In this document: positions 1 to 10,688 of the stretch, piece after piece
How positions within the stretch are numbered: the stretch's first letter is position 1
How the letters are laid out: every line of letters begins with the position of its first letter
Assembly (NCBI GenBank): GCA_963573305.1
Contig: OY754329.1
Span: 148,687,266 to 148,751,265 of the forward strand
DNA: 64,000 bases
Source of the DNA: Pyrrhosoma nymphula
Taxonomy: Eukaryota; Arthropoda; Insecta; Odonata; Coenagrionidae
Reading direction: 5' to 3'
The notes under the pieces: model-generated
Databases searched by the model: none
The model's input: only the letters and a program-made list of their open reading frames with translations
What the model was told of the DNA's origin: nothing
Position numbers and translations under genes: made by a program

Positions 1-3000
1 CAGGGAGAGAAAATAGGAAATTACATTCAACTCTAGAGACACCGAGACTATTCCTGCTCAAATAAAGAACTATGACGTGCATTTCAGCTAGCATAGAAAT
101 TTGGATAATTTATTGGCCAGCCATTTTAGTACAGATAATGTGGTTTTTAGTATGCTATGTGCTTTAAAGCATAGTTGAAAAAATAATGAATTGTTCTGAA
201 TGTTGAAGGTTGACAACTTGACGAAGACGCAGGAGAGAACTAGGAAGTAATGAGGCCCTGGAGACGTCTCCCCATCTCATGAAATGTTTAGTGATAGGAA
301 GAATACAACGTGAGCTCGATCATAAAAAAACGGTTCGCAAAAATCTATAGGCACTTGGATTTCACTTTCGTACGGCCAAGGGACCTGAAAAATTAAATCA
401 AAAAATCCGCAAACTGATAAAAAAATCATGTTAAAAATGATGAAAAAAGTTAATCCTGCGAAAGTTAAGCACTTGACAATAAGGGAAGAAAATGAATGTG
501 ACACATATTGATGATCAACACTCATGATTCAACATTCTAATCGAAATGAAAAGGGGTATGAAATGGGAAAACCAAAGACTAAATCAAAGGATCAAATAAT
601 TCGTCCAAGATATTAGCGCAGTTGATAGAAATGCACCCAATCAGTTAACACGTCCAATGCCGTTCGGGGAAGTGAAACACGTGACAGAAGAATCCATTAT
701 GGTGGCCTTGTTTAAATCATACGAACGTGAAAACATTGTTTGCTTTTCAATTCTTTCTAAGCCAAATAAGTATCTTTCAACTTCACTATTATGTTAGACG
801 TACTTGAATGAACGCCGGGATATATTCTGGTGCCAAACTTCCACACTTTTCGAAGTTTTATCAAACAGCTCCGTTAAAAATATGCTATTAATTCGCATTA
901 TGCATCAAGGGGAAAAGTCAACAAAATCACCGATGAACTACGATCCTTTAGGAATGAATCATTAATAAAAATTCTTTAAATTCCTTCACATAACTATGCT
1001 AGGATTTCAAAGAGGAATTTTACTCTATTTCCCTCCAACGCAACTCTTGTGGGAGAATATCTTCGGTGTCATCATTTTACGTAGCATTTCATAATATTTC
1101 TCTACCTTTACTAACCAACAGTTTTTCATTCCAACGAAAACCGAGGATAGGCACGGGAATAGCTCGCGGGACCTGATCAATTAGACGAGTTAATTTTCAC
1201 ATAATTATAGGATACTTGATGGAAAGAATCGCCACTAGCACGAGCATGACATAACTGAGAAAAGTTCAAAAGCTACGCATTATAGGTGGACATAAGTCAT
1301 TTATAGAAAGGAAACTATAATTTTGATGCTAGGGTGGAGCGTTGAATATGAACACGAAAAAATAATAATAAAATATTGGCGCTCAGCCATGATTCCAGAA
1401 GAGTCACGCGCAGCTCTTTCCGATGACCGTGAGAATATCTTAATGAGACTCCTTAAAATTTCGATCCCAAATTTGGAAAGGGCATGGAATGAAAGGGATG
1501 CGAGATATATTTCTTAATAGCGAGACCAAGGAGAAGTACGAGGGAGGTCGTGATGACCTTGATCAGTACTCAGAAACAAGTGAATTGTCTATTAAGGTGG
1601 TTTGAGTGAGATAGTTCCCTAGTCATAATGAAGACCATATTCAAATTTTATTTATTTATTTTAGCGTCTGTAAGAAGTATGAAATAAATATTATAATATC
1701 AATAGCGCAAAGATATAGTTATATATGACCAAAATTATCAGTAATAAAATAAATAAAGCTACATAAGCCTCTAACTTGACTCATTTTTTACCGCCGTACG
1801 GCTGAAAACCCTTCAAAACAGCAGATTTTTTGCGAATCTGTAAAACTTACTGTGGCGAGTAAAAGATTATTTTTTATAAATAGTTGAGAAAACGTTCAAT
1901 CTACACACCGTTAGTTTTTTAACGAAATCTAGGTAATAGAAGTTCCTAATTTTTTAAATATTCTCCCTCTGGAGCGCACAGCCATAATCTATCCCATGTA
2001 AAACAGCTTATATTTGTAGGCGAATTTCTCAAAATGTAGTTCAGAAAAGGGTAATATTTTGATATCATTGGAAAGATGAGAGTTTTTTTCTTTAAAATGA
2101 GGCCGAATTCGTCAAATTCTAGGTGAAGTAATATTTCGCTCAAACTACCTTAAACAAGGCCGAGTCTTGAGGTCGTTCTCTCTTTTGCGCCTAGTTTCAG
2201 TCAATTACACTAATTTGGTAAGGTCCTCATGTACCACAAGAGAATGTCCTGGCTGAATGCAAGAAACGAAGATGTATTTCAAAATCAAAGTGAGTAAACT
2301 TCATTGGCATAATTTTTTCTTCCTTCGGATTTTATAATTATTGACTAATCGAATACGAAATGTAAAAAGTAAGAGATTAACACTTTCATATAAATATTGC
2401 ATGCGGAACGTCATTTCTTCAGGCGATCCTTCAGTATTAGACAAATTAATCACTTCTACCTTCACTCGTTGAAGCACATTGGTGGTGCATATCGATTTTA
2501 CTCCGAGCAGCCTCTTGTGATGGCTGAAAATATTCCACACATCGATAGCTCTACAAAAAAACATGTTTCCGCAATTGCAAAAAACTGTAAATTCTTCTTC
2601 AACACGTGTCACAGTTGAAATCAAGCAAAATACATTGATTTAAAAAGAGGCATAAAACTTTTCATTCTTACTCTCTATGATGAAAATTCTTTTGCCAATC
2701 AAAATCTACGGTTTCATTTCAAGGGCTTTTTATATGTTTAGCGTTGACTTGAAGAAAAAGATTTAAAAAGCATGCTCTTCATCGGTTTCAGCTCTAAAAA
2801 ACAATTACTATCGTTCATTTACACTGGGCCTGAGATGTGATGTGTTTTTGTGAACTTTGCGTTGACATGTTTTAATGTGGGAAAATATTGGCATATCTTA
2901 CAAAATTTTATTTTATTTAAAATCAACTCAAAAATCATTTCGGCAACTTAATATAACTTCTTAGAATTTATCTTTAGCTCATTTTGTATACTTTTTAGCT

Positions 3001-4333
3001 ACTTCCGTCCGAATACAATAAAAATGTAACCATTCAAAAACTTCATTTCACCAAAAAGCCATAATTACTCAGGTTTTTTCCTTTTCAAGGGTCACAACAC
3101 TTCTCAGACTTATGCCTTATCAGAATCGCAAGCAAATCTCAAACCGCAGAGAGCAGCCAACAGGCAGTCACGCATAGTGATAAATAAAGTAGTAAACTAA
3201 TTGGAAGAGATGACTAAAAGGAGAGTGAATTGGATGAAAATTCTTTGTTCTAAAAATGAGGCAAACTTTCAAGCACTCATATTCCTTTCTCACTAATTGC
3301 AAGTAGTAGTACCTTTGGACTTTTTCAAGAGATAAATAAAACCACATAGATTTTATACAACTCTCATTAACTAGGATTATGACAAATTTAGGGGCCATTA
3401 AAGCAAGTAGAAATGTATAGATGCGTCATTCATCCACCACGATGTCATTAGTTATATGAATATCTAATAATGGATTCTGATTACATTCCAGCCGTAGAAT
3501 ATTGTAAAAATAGCTGAAAATTATTTGAAGACTTATGATACGCGGACATATTTAATTTTGAGACAAATGTTTAAGCTTTATGCAAAACAAAATCACTGTT
3601 CATGAATACAGAATCGGGGGAGTGGCTTAACATCATAACTAAAGGATGACCACCTCACTGTTAAGAACAAAAAAGCTCGGGGATGCTCTCCTCCTTCGTG
3701 ATACCATCAATGTCACGAATTCCAGAGAAGACGGCGAAAACACATGCAAAGGAATGACGATGGCGTGGACACAATAGCAAGAGCTGACCAGCGGACAAGA
3801 AGGAACGGCGATGTGAGAAAAAAAAACAGGTAGCAGGCATAAAATTTATTTCTTACATTAGAGTAATACACAATGTAGCAATTTTTCCTACAATTTACGT
3901 GTACATATATCAACCGCATATATATTTATTATTGGCTTGAAAAGCGCATGAAAATTTTAAAAAAGTCACGTGATACCAAACGGCATCTCAACGGCTTGAC
4001 GTCACCGAATGGCATCGAACCCTGCTCTACGTGCATTTCAACAAAAATGATCATGTTGCTATATTTCAATGTCCAATCAATTATTTTCATCAAATTGGGA
4101 TAAAGCCTCTCCATTTGACACCAAAATTCGTCATATCATTGGAAGTGATACCGTTTCGTGACGTCGTTTTCGACGAGCCACTGAGCTCACGCAGTTATTA
4201 TCAAGGAGTATTTTCACCAAACAGCGTTTTTGTTGTTGGGAAAATATTTCGTCCTGAATGTTTAAGAATATAAATTTTAAATACAAATACAATTTGAAAA
4301 TTACGTTATTCTGACAGATTCAGGCACGAGGTT
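1..4333. other. AT-rich non-coding stretch, nothing recognised
   Basis: No reading frame here has a recognisable domain, and the short frames present are the length expected by chance in AT-rich DNA. I found no tRNA, no terminal inverted repeats with target duplication and no tandem array. A short TTTATTTATTTATTTT run near 1645-1665 could be an old retroposon tail, but no body is visible beside it. Confidence 0.6.
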
Positions 4334-4372
4334 GTACCTGAAGATGACTCCGTGAGTTGACACGCGCAGTAG
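4334..4372 (+). ncRNA. decayed hammerhead-ribozyme-like core
   Basis: Order of parts: GTAC (4334-4337), the box CTGAAGA (4338-4344, fitting CUGANGA), a stem-loop GACTC-cgt-GAGTT, then GACA where a hammerhead needs GAAA, then CGCGC and GTAG. The layout and flanks (…TTGTACCTGA…GCATTAAA) match the better preserved motif at 43770-43808, so I infer the same family. The GAAA to GACA change, the lost pair at the cleavage site and the imperfect stem I argue that it no longer cleaves. Small type I hammerheads of this shape are known from Penelope-like elements and retrozymes; no such protein is seen nearby. Confidence 0.45.
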
Positions 4373-4710
4373 CATTAAAAAACCTGAGGAAAAGTACGAT
4401 TTGTGTTTAATCTCTATATATAAAAAAGAATGTTTGTCTGTTTGTATCACTGTCTTTTATACAAATCTACAGTTTTACTCCAATCGTGTTAAAATATTTC
4501 TGACTAATAGCTCAATACAGGAGAAAAATTGTAGGCTATTTTAAAAAGATCTCAGGGCCCCAAAATGTCCCAAAAAAGGGCCCTTTGGTGGTCTACGCTA
4601 CGTAGGTTATGGATTTTGTGCAGTGGTTTCATTTTTTGCTTTTTAAAATCACTTCCGCTCAAGATAGAGGGTTGGAATTTTTTAACCAAATGTATGAAAT
4701 AATGAATTTT

Positions 4711-4728
4711 ATAATTGTTTCAATTAAT
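4711..4728 (+). repeat. left copy of target-site duplication around nested LINE
   Basis: ATAATTGTTTCAATTAAT here is matched by ATAATTATTTCAATCAAT at 5730-5747, 16 of 18 positions alike, on either side of the LINE fragment. In the other Helitron-like copy the corresponding stretch (about 10378-10400, reverse strand) is single and uninterrupted, which supports a duplication made when the LINE inserted. Confidence 0.55.
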
Positions 4729-4744
4729 TATGTATTATTAGGTA

Positions 4745-5703
4745 TGGAGGTGTATGAGAGAAAAAGGAGTACCTGAAAAATTGGTAAGGTTGGTAAGAGA
4801 GATGTACGAGGGGGCAGAGACAAAAGTAGGGAGCAGTGTTGGCAAAACAAAAGGTTTTCCGGTGTGAGTTGGATTACATCAGGGATGGGCTCTTAGTCCT
4901 TACCTTTTTGTCCTGGTAATGGATGTGCTTGCAAGGGACGTGAAGAGAAAAGCACTGTGGAGCATGCTGTTTGCTGACGATATCGTAATCTGCGAGTTAA
5001 CCCGGGAGAAGCTGGAAGCTTGGAGGAAGGTGCTGGAGGAGAGGGGAATGAAAATTAGCAGGACCAAAACAGAGTACTTGACTACATCACCTGAAGGTCT
5101 CATAGTAAAGTTTCAAGGGGATCAGTAAGAAACGGTTAAGAATTTTAAGTATTTAGGGTCAGCTGTTCAAAGCGATGGAGGATTAGAGGCTGAAATTCAG
5201 CACAAAGTGAATGGGGGAGGGATAAATTGGAGAAGAATAAGTGGAGTGCTTTGTGACAAGGATGTAAATTTCAGGTTGAAGGGAAAAATGTATAAGTCTG
5301 TGGTGAGACCTGCGTTGCTCTATGGTGCAGAGACCTGGCCAATCACAAAGGCTCAGGAAAAAAGATGGAGGTCGCAGAAATGAGGATGCTGCGATGGATG
5401 TGCGGGGTGACAAGGAAGGATAAAGTCAGGAATGATTATATAAGAGGATCGGTTAAAGTGCTAGCGAAGAAAATCCAAGAACGCCGATTAAGATGGTTTG
5501 GGCACGTTCAGCGCAGGAACGAAAAATACGTGGGGGAGAGAGTAATGCAGCTGAGGGGGAGTAGGAAGAGGGGCCGACCAAAGATGAGATGGAAGGACAA
5601 GGTGCGAGAGGACCTGAGGGAGAGAGGATGGGAAGAGGAGGAGGCGTTGGACAGGGAGCGGTGGAGGAAGAGAATAAAAGAAGAGAACGCCGGCCCCACA
5701 TGA
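4745..5703 (+). pseudogene. 5'-truncated LINE reverse-transcriptase fragment, RTE-like style
   Basis: A non-LTR retrotransposon pol fragment nested in the Helitron-like element. One frame (4745-5360) carries the reverse-transcriptase motifs: VREMYEG, a GLHQG motif in which the usual Ser is Trp, SPYLFVLVMD, and the catalytic FADD at 4970-4981. After a frameshift near 5358 a second frame holds the C-terminal RRLRWFGHVQRR (5482-5517) and an Arg/Lys/Glu-rich tail ending in TGA at 5701-5703. In-frame stops lie at 4865-4867 and 5126-5128. The endonuclease and the first half of the RT are missing, typical of 5' truncation during reverse transcription. The 18-bp flanking duplication supports insertion by a LINE. 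It cannot make a working protein. The clade is inferred from the motif style and would need a phylogeny. Confidence 0.85.
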
Positions 5704-5729
5704 GTGGGACAAGGCGAAGACAAAGAGAG

Positions 5730-5747
5730 ATAATTATTTCAATCAAT
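5730..5747 (+). repeat. right copy of target-site duplication around nested LINE
   Basis: ATAATTATTTCAATCAAT pairs with 4711-4728. Directly after it the Helitron-like body resumes with CTTTTCCAATTCGTATTT, which is also found in the other copy (about 10357-10377, reverse strand). Confidence 0.55.
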
Positions 5748-6096
5748 CATCTTTTCCAATTCGTATTTGTCTTAAAATCGCGTTTTTAGCTACAAAAACA
5801 CACATTTTTCTCTGAAATCAACAATAGCATATTTCCTTTCAACCAGATTTTGCTCTTTAACGCATTTAAAATTGATTTAGCTTAGTTTAGCTGATTAGGA
5901 ATGCTAAGCATTGGGTGTTGTGAAGTGGTTGATCTTTTTGCTTTTCAAAACTACTTTCACTCAAGATAGAGAGTTAAAATTTATTCTATCAGATCCCCGA
6001 AAGAATGAAGTTTCTTATTTTTTCAATCTAATCTCCTCTTGTACGATGAGTTATGAAGGAAGTGTGATCCATAACAACGTCGGGTAATTATGCTAG

Positions 6097-6965
6097 TTTA
6101 ATATAAAGCATGTCCTCCAATGGGAATGCAGAATGCTGTGGAGTGGTCCATGGGGCGCGGCGGAAGGCGAGAGCGCGTCTTGTGCCAGAAACGGAGGATG
6201 ATGATGATGCGGGAGGCTGCACGGGGCGGGATGGCACGGGGGGGAAACGTGGCTTTCGAGCCCGCGTGACCCAGACAACTGACCTCGATAGTGAAGAGGA
6301 CTCTCGAGAGGCGCAGGGAGCGGGAAAAAGGGAGGGAATTCCCTAGCGAGAGGCGTCCTTTCCCGCCGCGATGCCTCAAACAAAACGTGATGGGAGTTTT
6401 TTGAAAACTCGGAACACTCCTAGACGGAAACGCCCCTGAGTAAGTATGCCCATCTGGTTTGCAGAGACTTTATCTCTGTTCGGAAAATATTTTCCTAACT
6501 AGCCATAACGGAACCCGAAAATTTTCTCGAAAATATTTTCTGGGGAAACAGATATTACTTTAAAAGTAGCAACTTGGTAGAATTTGCTGTTTGGGTTATT
6601 TTTTTTCTCAAGCTTATCGCGCTGTCAAAGTGAATATTGGAATAAATAATGATAGCAGACAGGTGAAAATAAAGATATTGACAGAAAATCAAGCAAGGGA
6701 ATCGAATTAAATACAAGGGAGTATTATATATGCATAGGATGAAAATGGAACATTTAAAATGCCAGAAGAAAAAGAAGGCCTGAGCATAACCTATACATAT
6801 TTATTCTTTCTGCACAGCACAGGAGCGCATTTATGGAAAATATGAGTATATCAGAGAAGAATACGGGAGGTTAGGTTGACTGGATCGTATTCATTCAAAT
6901 TAAAATAAAAGTTTACACTTTCAATGATAAAGGTCTGAGAAACGAGATTTTATTACAACTAATAA
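6097..6965. other. non-coding; GC-rich patch at about 6110-6390
   Basis: Directly right of the Helitron-like end is a patch clearly richer in C, G and CpG than its surroundings, with a short GATGATGATGATG run. Reading frames on both strands of the patch are open for 80-95 codons but show low-complexity Pro/Ser/Arg composition and no domain; open frames are expected by chance in GC-rich DNA. From 6390 to 6965 I see nothing. Confidence 0.5.
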
Positions 6966-7424
6966 TACCGTATTTCTCCGAATATAAGCCGCACTCGAGT
7001 ATAAGCCGCACCCCGTTTTTTGGGGTCTCAAACAGGGAAAAAAGTTAATACGTGAATTTAAGCCGCACCCTTGTTAGTGCATCCCGTACTACTTACAGTA
7101 TTGAGTATTAGAGTTTTATACTTGTTTTTTAAATTACCTATGTAACTGTGACAATATGTTACCTATATTATTCTTTAATATGTGAATAAATTGTGCAAAA
7201 ATTTGATCTTTTTCAGCGTTATTTCCTACTTTCCCCGTGGCTTAGTCAAGTTTAGCTGGCGTCCGCGTGAATCCGAATGGCTGGTTTGCTCAAATCGGTC
7301 ATTTTTACGATTTTTTTAAGAAAGTTCTTGAATTTAAGCAGCACCTCGAATATACGCCGCACCCCGATTTTGAGGCTCCAAAATCGGGGAAAAAAGTGCG
7401 GCTTATATTCGGAGAAATACGGTA
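6966..7424. mobile_element. TA-flanked MITE (Tc1/mariner-like ends)
   Basis: The element starts TA-CCGTATTTCTCCGAATATAA at 6966 and ends with the exact reverse complement at 7424, giving terminal inverted repeats of about 28 bp bounded by TA on both sides. TA target duplication is the hallmark of Tc1/mariner-type transposition. Inside each end the unit ATAAGCCGCACCCCG with a following GGGGAAAAAA patch recurs, so each terminus has direct subrepeats as well (about 6981-7070 and 7337-7398). There is no transposase; the open frame across the right half is the repeat itself. At 459 bp it fits a non-autonomous MITE. Confidence 0.75.
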
Positions 7425-8784
7425 TTTATTGCTGGCATTTTCACCCTTCCGGAGAACGATTATAGTGATTATGAGATTTGAACTTATTTTAAAAGTAAAG
7501 TTACATAGACATGCGGCTGTGGCTGGTGAATTAAACTTACGGTGGCTGAAGTCATGAGTCATTGAGTGCTCATTTTAATAAGTTTTCAAGAATGTCGAAA
7601 AATAATTCTTGGACCATATTTCACTCTTTATACGAAAGATATCTCCACACATACAGTAGATAATGTAAATTAATCAATAATAATATTTTTAATTTTCACC
7701 TCAGTAAAATTATTGTTATGACTTGAGTTTTCTGCACGGAATTTCGAAATTTAAGCAAACATTGTCTAAATACGTTTCTTTTACACGGCCTGATACCTTT
7801 ATATTTGTTATCAGCCATAATATATACATGCAACGTATTATTTTGCGTTTTGTGGAGAATCTGTTATCATGCAATCGAATTATTTTGAAATATATGTCAT
7901 AGGTATGTCACAAGGCTGCGTGTTAAAATAGCATTGAATCGCCAATAAACTAAATCGGTAACATGTATTTTTTTACTTGTATCTATATATATTACAAAAG
8001 GGGATACGTATACAAAGTTTCACGTAAATCCGTGTATAAAGAAAAATCACTTCAACAACCTTTAAGCAGTTGACGAGTTTTATTCTCTTCGCAGAGAGAC
8101 CAAGCTGAATGTCGCGTCCTATTTAATTCTTACCTTCATTAGTAGATGTTGGCCGACGAATAAGCGCTAGTGCCTGTCTTCCGTTCTCCAATCACAGCCT
8201 CCTTGTTCCATCTCCCTTTTTCTTCGCGAACAGCTAATGGCTGTTCAGGTGCACGATATGATTTATCCCATCAGATCGCCGGTGACGACAGGATGTAGGT
8301 ACAGATCGAATCGAAAAAGCCCCCGGGCGACTCTCTTAATGGACTCTCTCTCCCAACCACTGTCTCTTTTTCACGGACGCGATCCGACCGAATCGTTAAA
8401 CGCGCCACAACACAGTTCGATCCTTCCCGATTGCTTCCCCACTCTCTCCCCGCCAAGCGTTCGCTCATATTAGCCCGGGATGTTTCAAGAGCGCGATTTC
8501 GATTATCGACGTCATCCGACGGGCGAGTGATACACGGTGCTACCGGCTCGCGAGCGCATTGGGCATTTATTGTGTGTCCATGTGTAATGAATGCTCTAGA
8601 TTAGAAAAATGCGGATAAATTTTCTCCTCGACCAATTCCGACAACCGAGGCAATTGTGTAAGATATGTGGTATTAAAGCATTGTATTATTACATAAAACG
8701 TCGCAATTGACGGTATCACACGGCTCCAACTTGCTCAAATGAAAGAGAATAATCATTTTCACTTAGAAACATGTTTATTAACTG
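7425..8784. other. non-coding; CpG-richer patch at about 8100-8570
   Basis: No gene is visible. The patch from about 8100 to 8570 is visibly richer in CpG (GATCGCC, CGACGTCATCCGACGGGCG) than its AT-rich flanks. It could be an unmethylated island or regulatory DNA, but no motif or transcript feature lets me choose. Confidence 0.45.
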
Positions 8785-10688
8785 CTAGCCGAATTAACCA
8801 GCGTTGCTTGGGATCACACTTCGTTCATAACTCATCATATAAGATGAGAATCGATTGAAAACATAAGAAACGTCTTTCTTTCGGGTATCTGATAAAATAA
8901 ATTTTAACTCTCTTATCTTGAGTGAAATTAGTTTTTAAAAACAAGAAAACACAGCACAAAACCCAATTAAGTATTCCTAATCAGCTTAACTAAGCAAAAT
9001 CTATACATATTAATTTTGTAGCGTGTCAGTAAGTCAGTCATTCTGTATCCATTTTGTTTATTACTCTCTCATGTTTTGAGCTAGAGAAATAAAGTTTGTT
9101 GCATTAAATGTGGATTCTCTGTCTGTATGATTTGGTAGTAGTTTTAGATTTTTCGCAGTTGGTGGTGCAAAGAAAAATTTAAAAAACCGTGGTAAAACTG
9201 ATAAACAACAATAAATTTATTTAGGTTAGCAACGGTGAAGTAAACAAACAGTACTCATTGATTAAAATCAGTTACAGACCGTATGGGCATATAGACGTTG
9301 TTAATTTATGTTTTTCGGGTAAATGTTGATTGCACTACGATATCTGTATTACTTTATTTTCATTTATTTTATTTCCCTTGATATATAGCTACTTTTGCGC
9401 GAATGAAGGCGAAATTCGGCAATTAGTCGAGTTGAAAATGAAAGGTACAGTTAAGTGTGCCAATTGAAGTTTTTTAGTGGAGATATTTAGAAATTAATTT
9501 CAAAGTTCTGTAAAATCAACGTTAAATATAATCAATTAAGTGTTTTTATATTGCCGTTCCCTTGATTTGGTTTTATTGCATAAGATATACGATTAGCTAG
9601 CGTAAGTGAAATGAACCTCAAGCGTTTTCCATGCATTAAAGCGTCTGGATAAATACCAAAGGTCGTAAAAGTTTGTCGTGTGCCGCTGTCTCAATATTGG
9701 TACAAACTTCACGTCGAAAGTTTAGATGTATTACTTATGCCATTTCGAATGCTATATGAATGTGTGAGAAACTGACTTCGGAGATAATTCATTACCAGTA
9801 TTTGTTAATGTATGTCACATATTGCTCCCGTGCTTGCTGTTTTGGGGAAGTAAAATTGCCAGTGGGGCACCTAAAACAATGCAATGTGCAAAAAATGCCT
9901 TGGCTCTCTGTGTGGCTCTCTGAGTGATAGAAGGCGGAATATTTGCCCTCATCTTTTTAGCTATGACTAACCTATCGTCGGAGTGACTGTATCTCAAAAA
10001 TGGTACTCTCCTAAGTCAACTACAGTGAGCATTGCACAGAAAAATGAATATTATGACTTTTTTGCTCCAAAATGTTTAGTTACGTTTCAAAAACTATTCT
10101 CAATTTTTTTTTCATTTTTGGGATACATATAAACTCATTTTGCCACATTTCCCTCTGCTTTCACTTGAGTAGTGAAAAAAAAGGAAAAACACCAAGTTCA
10201 CCTCAAGAGCACACCAGACAGAGACTGCCTGCAAAGTAGAGAGCGGTCTGCTACCAATTTTTAATGCGTTAAGACCAAAATCTGGTTGTCAAGGGAATAT
10301 GCTCTTGCTGATATCAGAGAAAAATGTACGTTTTTGCATCTAAAATCGCAATGTTCAAATAAATACGAATTGGAAAAGATAATTGATAATTGAATTTCAT
10401 TTTTTCAGCCATTTGATAAAGAAAATCCCAACCCTCTATCTTGAGCGGAAGTAATTGTTAAAAGTAAAAAATGAAACCACTGCACAAAACCCAATACATA
10501 GCGTAGACCATCAAAGGGCCCCTTCTTGGGATATTTTGGGGCCCTGAGATCTTTTTAATATATATATATAATTTACCTCCTGTCTTGAACTATTAGTCTG
10601 CAAAAATTTCAGCCCGATCGGAGAAAAGCTGTAGATTTGTATAAAAGACTGACTGACAAACAGACAAACTTTCTTTTTTACATATAGA
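8785..10688 (-). mobile_element. non-autonomous Helitron-like element, copy 2 (inverted)
   Basis: Read on the minus strand this copy begins A-TCTATATGTAAAAAAG at 10688 and ends GGCTAG at 8785. It matches 4411-6096 over both outer parts: from the left end through the GGGCCC patch and TCAAGATAGAG block (10688 down to about 10253) and the right end (about 9002 down to 8785). The base after CTAG is C rather than T, so the insertion site has mutated or the end is off by a little. Between about 9003 and 10252 lies sequence absent from copy 1. No replication-initiator or helicase frame is visible. The two copies lie about 2.7 kb apart in opposite orientation. Confidence 0.6.
9003..10252. other. extra 1.25-kb segment inside Helitron-like copy 2, nature unknown
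   Basis: Copy 1 runs directly from a block ending …TTAAAATTGA into TTTAGCTTAGTTTAGC, while copy 2 has this segment in between. It has no long reading frame, no clear terminal repeats and no convincing target duplication. A stretch near 9080-9175 (AATAAA, then TTCGCAGTTGGTGGTGCAAA) is faintly reminiscent of an LTR end followed by a primer-binding region, but no paired LTR is present. It may be a decayed insertion, or the original interior that copy 1 lost. Confidence 0.35.

Larger units (their letters stand above)
4411..6096 (+). mobile_element. non-autonomous Helitron-like element, copy 1 (interrupted by a LINE)
   Basis: The left end reads A then TCTCTATATATAAAAAAG, and the right end reads TGCTAG then T. 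That is the A^TC…CTAG^T structure expected of Helitrons, which insert between A and T. The start could be 4413 rather than 4411. The body repeats, in opposite orientation, at 8785-10688: both copies share TGTTTGTCTGTTTG near the left end, a palindromic GGGCCC-rich patch (about 4555-4585), the block around TCAAGATAGAG and the right end. No Rep/helicase frame is present, so it depends on proteins made elsewhere. I do not see a clear 3' hairpin, so a Helentron-type variant or another class stays possible. A LINE fragment interrupts it at 4729-5729. Confidence 0.6.

Noticed and set aside
6093..6383. Open frames on both strands beside the Helitron-like end, as captured host exons
   Set aside because: Low-complexity Pro/His/Ser sequence, no splice signals and no domain.
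9080..9175. LTR retrotransposon end with primer-binding site
   Set aside because: No second LTR, no gag/pol frame and no TG…CA boundaries.
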